A DNA stretch of 64,000 nt from Eucommia ulmoides. Lineage: Eukaryota > Streptophyta > Magnoliopsida > Garryales > Eucommiaceae. Positions 23,111 through 33,974 of the stretch are shown one piece after another. The DNA is taken from assembly GCA_016647705.1 (NCBI GenBank), contig JAENRU010000170.1, forward strand, positions 248,001 to 312,000, written 5' to 3'. Position 1 is the stretch's first letter; every line of letters starts with the position of its first letter. The translations under genes were made by a program, and so were the position numbers. The notes below the pieces were generated by a model. It made no database searches, was not told the DNA's origin, and saw only the letters and a program-made list of their open reading frames with translations.

Positions 23111-24543
23111 AATGTTTTATTTTGAACTGTGGTTCATTCTTACTTTTGACTTTCACTTTATAGTAGATAGTATATGATTCATTTGTCTAGAAAGTGAGAG
23201 AGTGTGAAATATTTGACTGATAATTTTCTCAAAAAAAATTGAAAAACGATCTTATTCGTTCATTTTTTGTCAAAATTAATCTTAACAGTTAATTTAAAAA
23301 AAATTCAAATCCCGTCTTCATATATAATTCAAATAGACTATATTTTTTTTTTCATTGTGTTTCTGGAATATCTTATTTTTCAGTCATTGTTGATTTATTT
23401 TTTAGTTTTCATCAACATTTAAGTTAACTTAAAAGGGAAAAAAAAAACCCGATATTTCAGTATACGAAAGTTGTTGTCATTTTAGGGTTTAAGGAGAGTT
23501 AGATGTATGCAATCTTATGTAGATAGATTGTTACAAACAAGAAAAAAAATATCCCTACTAAGACATTCATATCGAATATATTAGTACGCAGTCCATTCAA
23601 GTGGAATGAATGCCGGCTATACAATTAACGCCTAGTATTCTTTATTTAATTATAAAAATTTATTTCACGTGTTATTTTTTTATTTGTAGACGTATGTACA
23701 AAGATTGTATTGTTTCTAAGAAATTGTTGAGTTTAACTAAAATATAAAACACAATTTCAATTTCTAGTAGATATCAACTACATGAATTTAATCGAGGCAC
23801 CATTTGGTAGCATTTTTTTAAAAAAAAAAAAAAAATTAACAAAAAAGTGATTTTACTTAAAAACAAAAAACAAAAAAGGAATTATATATTGGTATTATAT
23901 GTAGTCAAGTAGTTGTTGACTTTAATTACGATACGAACTATAATTTTAACATTCAGTTGATATCAATTGATGAAGGGAAAAATTGTCTCTATTCATGCCC
24001 GTGGGTAAAAAACGTGCCAAATTCGGAATTTGGATCTAACCCACTTGGAACACTTTACATTCATCTGGAAGGGGTCATGCAATCTGTGTCTGCACGAGAG
24101 AGACTTCATGCATGGGGCATGATGTTTCTAGCGAACAGATTCGTTGAAGGTCGTTGTCGGGCATCCCCCTCCCGCCAAGCGGATAGCTACAAATATCCGG
24201 AACGTGAGAAGATTCAGATAAGTTAAAAAAATCCCCTAAAATCAAGTTGACGATTATACTATCACCAACAAACACTTGCTCTGATGTCTGAGGTTCTTCG
24301 TCAAGATCTAGATCCCCGATGTAAGAATTCCCATTGGTATTGTTGTGAGAGGCGAAGAATCAAAAGACATCTCATCTCTAATAGTGTGATCCCGAGATCA
24401 GGATATCATCATCAATTTATGAATTTAGTTTAAAAGATTTAAAATACAAAAAATAAAGATAAAAAATAAAAAATAGGGATACAATATAATAATTTCATAA
24501 TTAATTTTTTTTAATTTTTTTTGAGTATTTGATTTTGGGCTGA

Positions 24544-24590
24544 ATGGGCTTCAGCCCAATAAGTCCATTAGCTTACGAATACAAGCCGGA
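24544..24590 (+). promoter_or_regulatory. Site II-like GGGCTT/GCCCA cluster upstream of the RBM18 gene
   Basis: TGGGCTTCAGCCCAATAAG and nearby GGGCTGAATGGGC contain paired TGGGCT/AGCCCA motifs. These resemble the site II (TCP-bound) elements common in promoters of plant growth and translation genes. They lie directly upstream of the presumed first exon. Inference from motif and position only. Confidence 0.4.
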
Positions 24591-26615
24591 GGCCCGGAGC
24601 CCACCGTCGTTCTTTCACATCGAAGAATTTCTCTCTCTAAAACTCTCTCCGATCGATCGGACTCCAAATCGCAAGGCTCCCGAACTCGTTGATTTTCCAC
24701 TGTCAAGTTTCGACTTCCAACGTGAATCGTTCGCTGATCGGGAGAAAAAGGTAATGGCAAATCTCTTCTGAATCTCTAATCTTTTAGTTTATTCTCTATT
24801 GTCTAGGGTTTTGATCTGTGCGCCGATACATCGTTCTCTCTTCTGAATCTGTTGATGCTTGTATTTTGTGTGTTGTAACAATCGTTGTTAAGCTTCAATG
24901 GAGTTTGTTTGTTCGTTTCCATGCGTTTGACGATAGTTGCGTAGGAGGAGGAGATCCACGAATTCGCGATAGTATGTAGGTATTGATTTGGAGTAATGGA
25001 TAAAATGATGATATGCAAGTATGAAATTCAAAGGTAAACACATGATACGTGTCGTCTAGGACCATTCTACTACATTTATGGATGATTATCAGAGACTATA
25101 ATATGTTATAGAGGTAATTAAGAAATTAAAGAGCAGAAGAAAGATTGTTCCTATGATCTCCCTGAATATATATAGAGTGTTGCAATCTTAATGATTGGGA
25201 GGAGTTGCTAATCATAAAATATGTGAAATATGTTAAACAAATACGGTTTGGCCTATAATGAACTTCTGGTGTATCGTTCATTATGCTTTTGTAGCGGTTT
25301 ATTCACTTTCTTTGTAAAATTTGTCCAAATGCAGGCATTCTTCGACATTCTTATTGACTATCTTCTTTGCTGGTGGCTTGTCACTTCTCTTACCCGTAAT
25401 CATGGTAGATTCTCCCTCGATCATCTCTTTACACATACTTTTTTGTTCATCTGCTTAGAATTATTGCAAACCACTTGTTCTGTTCTCATATTTTGGAATG
25501 TGTTCACCTGGTGCATAATTGTTGCCGTTTTATCCTCTATTAACCACATTGCATATCAATATCCGCAATGCTGCTTTGTTATCGGCCCCTGGGCTTATTG
25601 CTCGGGACCTTGTCTATTTTACCAAGTCTTTACTCTATGGTCCATTACTTATATTTATTATAAAAGGGCAGCTCAGTGCACAATGGCTTCAATTGTTGCG
25701 GGGTTAGGGGAGGTTCAGATAGATGTAGCATTTTGTTTATCAATATCGGTATTGTCCATTACTTTTATTTTAAAAGGGCAGCTCAGTGCCCAAAGGCTTC
25801 AACTGTTGCGGGGTTTAGGGTTTGGATATATGCAACATTATTATTATTATTATCAATATCCATATTGCTCGGGCTTTTGTCTCCAAGTCTTGAGTCTTTG
25901 ACTCTCTGGTCCATTTGTAATTTACTGTAAATATATTATAAATGCCTCATTTTCATTCATTTGTTGCGTGCTAACAAAATCTATCCATGATCAAATGCGA
26001 TTAGGAACTAATGTATATAGTGTATAATGGATTGGTTAAATACAACTGGATACATATGCAAAGTTTGTAATGATCAAGGTCTTTTTGACACTGCATGTTT
26101 ATTACTCTATCTAAATTGCCCACTGCAGGACCCATATAATCTATTTGACGAAAAGTTTGAAAGCAGGCTTTACATTGGCAATCTCGATCTACGAATAACC
26201 GAGTAAGACAAAAATTCTAATGAAATCGAGTCTTCTTTGTAAGAAATATTATTTGGTCGATATTTTTGTTTGATTTTTCTCTAAAGATTTTGGTTTGATG
26301 TCTCAGGGCTGCTCTGATCAAGATGTTCTCACCATTTGGAAAAATTATATCTGAGGACTTCTTATGGCATACTCGTGGGCCGAAACGGGGAGAGCCACGG
26401 GGATATGCCTTCATTCAGTTTAACACCAAAGAGGTAAGTTGATTACATCTTTTGATTATCCAAAATAAATCATTTTCTCCCTTATAATTGGAAAATTGAT
26501 TCTTGAGACCCTTTCACACCGGTGTTTTTAAGGCACAGCCAGAGAAAAAGCTGCATAATCCAATCCAATTTATCATAGACGATTAGGTGGAGTTTGGTTA
26601 GTGTTTATTGTTTAT

Positions 26616-26667
<52 letters not shown>

Positions 26668-28334
26668 TCCACAAAAAGAACAGGGAAATAGAAACAAAAC
26701 ATGTGTTTCTGTTACCTAATTTGTTGACCAAATTTTTAGGAACAGAACAAAGTGGACCGTTGTGGCATTTGATTAGTGTTATTTTTTTGTTCTTCACATA
26801 ATTTTTTCTTGGAACAATAAAAAATAAAAGCAGAAACACTAACCAAACGCCACCTTTTTCTTCTTTATGGTCCAAGTTTTCTGAGTCAATCCAGAAAAAA
26901 AAAATAAGGAAGAACGTGAACATATGCACTAACCAAACACTACCTTGTTACATGTTGGTCTATTTTGGTTATCTAATTCATGTATTGACTAATTAAAAAA
27001 CAGTGCAATTTGCGAATTGAAGGACGACCAAACGGTCCCTTAGGCCTTGTTTGTTATTGTTTCTGTTCCCTGATTCTTGTTCCCGCTCCTAAAATTTTGG
27101 GATTAATGTACAGAAATGCGTTTGATAAACACGTTTCTGTTTCTAAAATTTTGGAAGTAATTTGGGATTATTTCATGAATTTCTTAAGAATCCGAGAAAC
27201 AAAAAAAAGTTGAGTTTTATTCACTCCCACAAAATTATTCCCACTACCATCTTGCTGTCCACCAGCATCCCGTCAGTCATCATACATCTAAAGAAAGAAA
27301 AAAGAACAAATGTTGCTGCCAAACATGTTTTTTGTTTCTGTTCTCATCATAAATTAAAAGAAATAATTTCAGGATAATGGTCGTTACTAAACATGTTTCT
27401 ATTTCGGGTATACTCCATAACGGAAACAAAATTTCTATCCCATCCCAATAGAAAAATAGAAATACTAAGGTGGCGTTTGGTAACCGTTTCTGTTTCCATT
27501 CTAGCAGTGGGATGAGAATTGGATGAGATGAGAATTTTGTTTCCTTCTTAGGAGTAGAATCGCGTTTGGTAACGATATTTTTTTTTTGTTTTAGGAAGAG
27601 AATTGTGTTTGGTAACGATTTTATCCTAAAATTATTTTTTTTTTTTTGTTTTGGCTCGGCGGCGGCGGTGGCCGGACAGTGGGCGGCCGGAGTTGCCGGA
27701 GGTGGCTTGCGACGGTCGCCGGAGATGGCTAGCGGCCGGGGGATGAACAGTAACAATATAGTTTTGGGAATGGAATGGGAATTATGAGAAACAACTTTTT
27801 TTTGTTTCTCATTTCTTAAGAAAAAAATGGGCATAATTCTCAAATGGGAATGAAATGGAAACGAAAACAAAAATTTCCAAACGCTATTCCCAAACAGAAT
27901 TCCCAAAGATTTGGGAATGGAATGAGAAATTCTGGAATGGAAACGGTTATCAAACGGGGCCTTACCAACGCCCCCTTAGCGGCTTCTCATATTTTCATGT
28001 TTTGGGCGATTCCTGATTTCTTCTTTTTAAAGTGAGCATGCAGGAAGCTAAACTAGCCAAGGAGGAGATGCACGGCAACATGGTTTACGGCCGCCCTCTG
28101 GTTGTTCGTCTTGCAAGCGAGAAATATCTGTTGGAATCAGAAAATTCTGGCAAATCTCTTCCCGGAGATCCACATAGATCGGGGTTTTCCGGTGGGTCTT
28201 CTGGACAAGTGAGCCGAGTTGCTAAAATAGCTGCTATAAAGAACAAACTGAAGGCCATGGAGGAAGAAGAAGATCACCACTGCACAAAGAAGCAAAAACA
28301 GAGTGGGAAAAACTCTGGTTCTCTTCATAATTAG
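24544..28334 (+). CDS. RBM18-like single-RRM RNA-binding protein
   Basis: A probable nuclear RNA-binding protein with one RRM; the family's target is poorly known. Clear coding exons are 26129-26202 (FESRLYIGNLDLRITE, RNP2), 26307-26433 (AALIKMFSPFGKIISEDFLW, then RGYAFIQF, RNP1) and 28044-28334 (EAKLAKEEMHGNMVYGRPLV, then the basic helix VSRVAKIAAIKNKLKAMEEE). Every junction has GT/AG and keeps phase. The C-terminal AKI-x-AIK-x-KLK helix matches metazoan RBM18. The start is uncertain. One option is a 25335-25404 exon whose final three bases are ATG, giving 164 aa. The other is an ATG at 24544 reading in phase through 24750, but that lies in the likely promoter. The last intron (26434-28043) is mostly nested MITEs. 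Confidence 0.85.
25662..25842 (-). mobile_element. Two truncated Au-type SINE 3' ends
   Basis: Two diverged copies about 110 bp apart of a segment beginning AAAAGGGCAGCTCAGTGC and containing GGCTTCAAYTGTTGCGGGG. This is the reverse complement of the conserved 3' part of Au SINEs (compare 49082-49254). They lie in an RBM18 intron. The 5' tRNA-like halves are absent. Confidence 0.6.
26586..26943. mobile_element. MITE pair with GGTGG-GTTTGGTTAGTGTTT termini
   Basis: The left end GGTGGAGTTTGGTTAGTGTTT (26586-26606) is mirrored by AAACACTAACCAAACGCCACC (26834-26854), with a second right-end-like sequence at 26925-26943 and a second left-end-like sequence at about 26760. This suggests one element inside another. 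It includes CA and TA microsatellites (26622-26661). It lies in the last RBM18 intron. Confidence 0.6.
27043..27975 (-). mobile_element. Tourist-like MITE, family copy C, interrupted
   Basis: It is flanked by TTA (27040-27042 and 27976-27978). The segment 27043-27468 aligns in reverse with 43131-43551. Its right terminus is split: GAAATACTAA ends at 27468 and CCAACGCCCCC resumes at 27965, with another MITE (27469-27961) between. Confidence 0.65.
27469..27961. mobile_element. MITE nested in the terminus of copy C
   Basis: Ends GGTGGCGTTTGGTAACCG and CGGTTATCAAACGGGGCC are imperfect inverted repeats, flanked by TAA (27466-27468) and TTA (27962-27964). The interior includes a GC-rich GGCGGCGGTGGCCGG tract (about 27658-27735). 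It is non-coding despite long open frames. Confidence 0.7.
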
Positions 28335-28900
28335 TTTATATTTATATATTATTCTGTTTGTAATTTAGATTTTTTTTCCAAGAATGATTGTAAAAATCTA
28401 CACTTTGTATCTTGTATGTGCTATGCTGTGTTTGGTAGCTTAAAAATGGAGGCATGAAGTTAGAATTAGAAATGAATGTAGGTTAATCTTTTGAGGGTTG
28501 TCAAATTGTATTTGATCCCTTGAGTTTCACGGTTGTCTTGATCTTGCAAAATCGAAAATGTTGTTAATGGTTTTGGATGGAAAAAAAGTTGTGCTCACGT
28601 GGTGATTTATTAATGAGGATATTTTTGTTATTTTAGTATTTGAAAACTTAATTTTTGTGGATTGATGAAATGACAAAAATCTTTTAATTAGAAGAGTATG
28701 TGTTGAGTACAATTTTTGCCCGCCGCCGTCTACCCCCACCCCAGTGGACGAATCTACCAAGGAATTGAAAGCCAAAATTAAATAATTCAAATGCTAAAAG
28801 ATAATCAATAGAAAATTTTTGCATCGAGAAGATGGATTTGAAGTCATGGATTTTTTTTGTGGAGATTGGAGGAATCAGTGGGGAGGGAGGAGGTGGAGGT
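28335..28900. other. RBM18 3' flank
   Basis: Downstream of the TAG stop lies an AT-rich 3' untranslated and intergenic region. A segment at about 28500-28760 resembles part of the MITE at 45804-46280 (shared phrases about AAAACGTTGTTAATG and ATGGAAAAA). No gene recognised. Confidence 0.4.
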
Positions 28901-29541
28901 TAGGGCTGGTAAAATAGGTAACAGGTTGTGTAACAGGTCATTACACAATAACACGAAACACGATAAGACCATACACGAACACGACACGATAAGCATATTG
29001 TGTTAGACTACCCAAACACGAATACGACACGAAAATTATCGTGTCGACACGACACGACATGATAATTTTTCGGGTCACACAATGATACGAAACCTATCAG
29101 GTAAACACGACACGATAAGACCTGATAGATTTTCATTACACATTAATTTACCCATTACACGTTAACCCATTACACGCTAGTAACCTGTTAACTTGTTAAG
29201 TTAACTAAATGAGTAGGGTTAGGAAAATGTGAATATATATATATATATATATATATTTGGTACTAAATTATAATATTTGATAATTTGGGGGTGTAAAAAT
29301 AATTTATTAAATTAACAGGTAACCTATTAGATCTTAAGTTATCGTGTAACCTGAATATACGAAATTCTTATCGTGTCTTATCGTGTAACCTATTGGGTTA
29401 TCAAGTCAACCTGATAACCTATACTATTTCTTATCGAGTTATAGGGTCTAACACGATAACGACCCGATACCTGATAAGCAAAATCTAAACCTGATAATTT
29501 CGTGTCGTGTCATTGTGTAAATACCTGTTTTGCCAGCTCTA
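28901..29541. mobile_element. hAT-type nonautonomous element with exact 8-bp target duplication
   Basis: Ends TAGGGCTGGTAAAATAGGTA and, reversed, TAGAGCTGGCAAAACAGGTA are inverted repeats. Both flanks read GTGGAGGT (28893-28900 and 29542-29549). The 641-bp interior repeats ACACGACACGATAA-type words and has no open frame. It interrupts a purine-rich GGAGGTGGAGG tract. Confidence 0.87.
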
Positions 29542-30767
29542 GTGGAGGTGACAAGAGAAGAGGCAAATGTGCTGAGGGAAGAAGGGGAGGTGGAGGAGAG
29601 GGTAGTGATGAAACTTGTTTGGGTTTTGAAACTGATGGAGATGGATTTGATAGTGGTGAAAACAATAGTGAAAGAGGAGAAGTTCAACAAGAGACGAGTT
29701 GAAGGAGAGAGAAAGCCCTGGCCATGGCAGTTGAGAGACCCTGGTGTCGGTGGGAGTGTCGGTTGTGGGATACTTGACGTTGGTGGTAGCCTGATGTGAA
29801 GAAGGTGGGTGGTGGCATTAGAAGAAGGTGAGTGGTGGCGATGATGGTGTCTGGTGCGGAGATGGTCGGTGAAGAAGACAAAATAAAAAGGAAAAAGAAG
29901 AAAATAAAATGGAAAAAGAAAAAAATTAATAAAAAACAATTAAAAATTAAAAAAATATAAATTTATAATTTTATTCTTAATTTGTTTAATTTAATAGTCA
30001 AATTAGGCAAAAGTAAAACAGATAAATTTATTGGATCACATAGAAATTGGTAAATAGTTGAAAAGTCAAAACTAAAATTCGCTCAATATTTGTAAAAAAA
30101 GGATTTTATTAGCCAAAGAGTAAAAGTAAAAAAAGGATTTTATTAGTCAAAGAGTAAAAGGGGTGATGTGCAAGGTTTTAAATTGGAGGAAGTAGAATGA
30201 AATAATATGGAGGTAAATGGCAATTAACTTAATTAAATAACAAATAAAAAGAACTTTAATATGATTTTTTATTTATTAAATTAAACAAATTAAGCCAGAC
30301 TTGGGTCAACCTCCTGACTGGTTGAGTTTAAATTGTTACTGCAAAAAGCATAGATTTTTTACTAAAGAATTGTACTCTCGAAGATAAGATTTTGATGAGG
30401 ATTCGCATTGCAAAAAGAAATGATTTGACATTTAACTAAAGAATTAGAATCTTTAAATGAATTTGGATAATAACCATCAAATTCGTATATTTATTTTAAA
30501 ATTGCAGATCCTTATTTTCTTCTATAAATACATTCCTTTCAGTACACTCATTCTGTTATTACTTGAGTTTTAATCATTTTCTTATTTTGTTCATTACTTG
30601 AGTTCACTAGACATTATTTTGGAGTTTGGAGTTTCATCTATTATTTCAGCTTCTCATTCTACTATTACCGGTATTTTGGAGTTTCAGCCTCATCTATTAT
30701 TTGAGGTTAGTAATAATTAGAAATCAAAATATTAATTTGGTCAGTTGCCTCTACAACCTTTTCCAAT
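29542..30767. other. Purine-rich then AT-rich spacer
   Basis: 29542-29900 is strongly G/A-biased (GGAGGTGGAGGAGAGGG-like), giving long but low-complexity open frames on both strands. No domain recognised. The rest is AT-rich and holds nothing I can support. Confidence 0.45.
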
Positions 30768-31850
30768 GTTTTACAAATCGTAAAAAAATTCATCCAAAAC
30801 AACTCATCCAGCAATTTTGACGATTATTTAAAAATTATTCACTAATTCATATATATTTTTTTAACTTTTATTAGTAGTGTTAGGAACACAGTCTATGCAC
30901 AAAAAAATTGGGTTCATTTCTATTACGGGTAGGTCATCTTCTGTTAATTCAAAGTTGCCAAAAAAAAAAAACTGTATCGTCATCGAAACAACTCATCGGA
31001 CCAATTTTGACGATTATGTAAAAATTATTCATTAGTCCGTTTTTTGTTTTTTCAGTCATATTATGTGTGTTATGAACACAGTTTATGTAGAAAAAAATGG
31101 GGTTAATTTTTGCTACGGGTAAGCTATCTTCTGTTTACTCGAAGTTGCCAAAAAAAAATTGCATCGTCATCGAAATAACTCATCGGATCAACTTTGACGA
31201 TTATTTAAAAATTATTCATTAGTCCGTTTTTTGTTTTGTCAGTTACATTATGTAGTGTTATGAACACAATTTATGTAAAAAAAAAAATTGGGTTCATTTC
31301 TATTACGTGTAGGTCATCTTCTGTTAACTCAAAGTTGCAAAAAAAAACTGCATCGTCATTAAAACAACTCATCGGACCAATTTTGACGATTATTTAAAAA
31401 TTATTCACTAGTCCATTTTTTGTTTTGTCAGTTACATTATGTAGTGTTATGAATACAGTTTTTGTACAAAAAAATAAGGTTCATTTCTGTTACGGGTAGG
31501 CCATCTTTTGTTAATTCAAAGTTGCAAAAAAAAACTGCATCGTCATTGAAATAATTCATTGGACCAACTTTGACGATTATTTAAAAATTATTCACTAATC
31601 TGTTTTTTGTTTTGTCAGTTATATTATGTAGTATTATGAACACAGTTTATGTACAAAAAAATGGGATTCATTCTGTTATGGGTAAACCATCTTCTGTTAA
31701 CTCAAAGTTGCCAAAAAAATTGTATTGTCATCGAAACAACTCATCGGGCCAACTTTGACGATTATGTAAAAATTATTCACTAGTCCGTTTTTAATATTAT
31801 AGACTGCATTATGTAGTGTTTCGAACGTAATTTATGCACAAAAAAAAAAA
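30768..31850 (+). repeat. Tandem array of ~187-bp units, about six copies
   Basis: Consecutive units share AACTCATCGGACCAACTTTG, GATTATTTAAAAATTATTCA, TTATGTAGTGTTATGAACAC and GGGTAGGTCATCTTCTGTTA (with substitutions). The GAACACAGT word recurs at about 30884, 31074, 31261, 31451, 31637 and 31822, giving periods of 185-190 bp. The length is in the nucleosomal range typical of plant satellites. Confidence 0.85.
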
Positions 31851-32025
31851 TGGTTTATTTAAAATACCGATATATCACCGTTAATTACCTAAAAATATTA
31901 AAAATATACTGTTCATTTTACATCAAATATTTAAAATAAATAAAATAAATGAAAATAGTGTCCCACAAAATAGTATAAAAAAATTGTGTATATATTATTT
32001 TTATTACATATGTATATATATTATT

Positions 32026-32028
<3 letters not shown>

Positions 32029-32114
<86 letters not shown>
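32029..32114. repeat. Long TA microsatellite
   Basis: About 85 bp of near-perfect TA dinucleotides directly upstream of the second copia element. The open frames over it are artefacts. Confidence 0.95.
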
Positions 32115-32118
<4 letters not shown>

Positions 32119-32134
32119 TTTTGGATGGATGTAT

Positions 32135-32460
32135 TGAGAAAATGAAGAAGATGAAGGAAGAAGATGACAGTCATGGCAATGGAGAAATTCAAGTAATTCA
32201 TTCTATATAATTTCCATACAAAGTAATGTGGTATTTATAGTGTATACTAATTGTACAAAACATACAGAGAGTAATTGGATGCTAATTCTGGTATACATAA
32301 CAGATTTAGCATCCAATCTAATTGAATCTAACAAATTATTTGAGTTGGAATATTCTGATCTGAATACACACGCATGTTGCATGACTTGCTTTTCTTCTTA
32401 TTTTGTTGCTACATGTCTCCTTCATCTTCTTCTTCTTCTACTGTTGTTGTACTGTTATCA
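32135..32460 (-). repeat. 3' LTR of the minus-strand copia element
   Basis: Starts TGAGAAAATGAAG and ends ACTGTTATCA on the plus strand. It aligns throughout with 39327-39646 with modest divergence. The adjacent purine tract at 32461-32473 fixes this as the 3' LTR. Confidence 0.93.
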
Positions 32461-32483
32461 ACCCCCCGCAAACTTACGATTGG

Positions 32484-33953
32484 GTTGCCCATTTTGAGTT
32501 TATGTCGAAGAAACACAAATTGATTTATCGCAAAAGCTTTGGTTAGAATATCAACAATTTGGTCATGAGAAGTAACATAATCAACTCGAATTTCACCATT
32601 AAGAACCTTTTTCCTAATAAAATGATAATCGACTTCAATATGTTTTATGCGTGCATGAAAAACTGGATTAGATGCTAGAGACAAAGTTGACTGATTGTCA
32701 CACCATAACGTAGGAGTAGAATTGACCTGAATTATAAAATCCTTAAGTAGGAAAGAGAGCCAAGTTAATTTAGAAGCTGCTTATGCCATAGCTCTATATT
32801 CTGCTTCAGTAGAGGATCTGGAAACAATTGGTTGTTTCTTTGAAGACCATGAGATAAGATTAGATCTCAAAAAGACACAATATCCCCCTGTAGATCTCCT
32901 ATCAATTGGACAACCAGCACAATCAGAGTCTGAATATGCATTTAGTTCAAAAGAACTAGAAGTAAACTGAAGACCATGAGATGTAGTGCCTTTAAGATAC
33001 CTAAGTATCCTTTTCACAGTTGAAAAATCTTTATTGCTTGGATTATGCATGTGTTGACAAATAATGTTGACAGCATATGCAATATCTAGTCTTGTGTAGG
33101 TTAAGTACTGTAATGCCCCAACAATACTCCGAAAATGGGTTGGATCTTCATAGGGGTGTTCATCAAACACTATTGGAGTAGTGTATTTTGTAGAAGTAGG
33201 AGTAGGAGCTGGTTTGTAGCTTGTCATGCCAGCTCTGTGAATAACATCTGTGCAATATTTCCTTTGATGTAAAAGTAGACCATTGTCATTGTACTCAACT
33301 TCCAAGCCTAGGAAATAGGTAAGTTTACCTAGATCTTTCATAGCAAACATTATACTCATGTCCTTGATAAGCTGAGAAATCTGATTTGAGTTACTACCTA
33401 TAATGAGAATATCATCAACATAAACAAGTAGGAAGATTACACCTTGACCAAGATTTTGGATGAACGGAGAGGTATCTGCCCTGCTAGCTTGAAACCCCTT
33501 CAAAGTTAGGTAGGATGACAACATGGAGAACTAGTTTCTAGGGGACTGTTTAAGTCCATAAAGAGACTTATTTAACTTACAAACATGAGTAGGAAAATTA
33601 GGATGAACAAAGCCTTGAGGCTGAGTCATATAGACTTCTTCTTCTAAAATTCCATGTAGAAAGGCATTGGACACATCCAGTTGTTTGATGTTCCATTGTT
33701 GGTGGAGTGCTAATGAGAGGAGAACTTTAATTGTAGGATGCTTAGCTACAGGGCTAAAGGTTTCAAAATAATCAATGCCAAATTGTTGATGGTATCCTTT
33801 AGCTACTAATCGAGTCTTGTATCTAGCTATAGTTCCATCTGAAGCCCTTTTGATTTTGAACACCCTTTTACACCCAATAGGTTGTCTGTCTTGAGGGAGC
33901 GGAACTAAGGTCCAAGTCTCTTGTTTGAGCAAAGTAGTGTGTTCATTGTTCAT
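32484..33953 (-). pseudogene. Copia reverse transcriptase/RNase H remnant
   Basis: RT motifs in order: [56 protein letters not shown], then a stop near 33530 where related elements have a Trp, then LLVYVDDILIIGSN (about 33430-33390), so the YVDD box is intact. RNase H follows (SSKKQPIVSRSSTEAEYRAM, about 32840-32785) and the C-terminal HIEVDYHFIRKKV and VDILTKAF sequences read to about 32490. Nearly complete but inactivated by at least two stops. Confidence 0.92.
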
Positions 33954-33974
33954 TGCATCAATCTACTGTGTACA

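Larger units (their letters stand above)
18970..24540. other. Intergenic spacer between receptor kinase and RBM18 gene
   Basis: AT-rich and without a supportable gene. Recognisable pieces are an LTR-like fragment (19435-20050), a hairpin-ended MITE (21384-21840) and a two-copy direct repeat (22861-23110), listed separately. Short open frames, for example at 22380-22619 and 23957-24226, have no recognisable motif. Confidence 0.5.

Noticed and set aside
25230-25901. 223-aa hydrophobic open frame on the plus strand
   Set aside because: It includes two SINE fragments and lies within introns of the RBM18 gene; the hydrophobicity follows from T-rich DNA.
27280-27906. 208-aa open frame on the minus strand
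   Set aside because: It lies across two nested MITEs inside an RBM18 intron and is rich in Lys/Phe/Pro low-complexity runs.
29448-29939. 163-aa open frame and its plus-strand counterparts
   Set aside because: It spans a hAT-element end and a purine-rich tract; Ser/Thr/Pro/His runs are simple-sequence translation.
32029-32114. TA repeat tract as a regulatory TATA region
   Set aside because: It is a plain dinucleotide microsatellite with no adjacent gene start.
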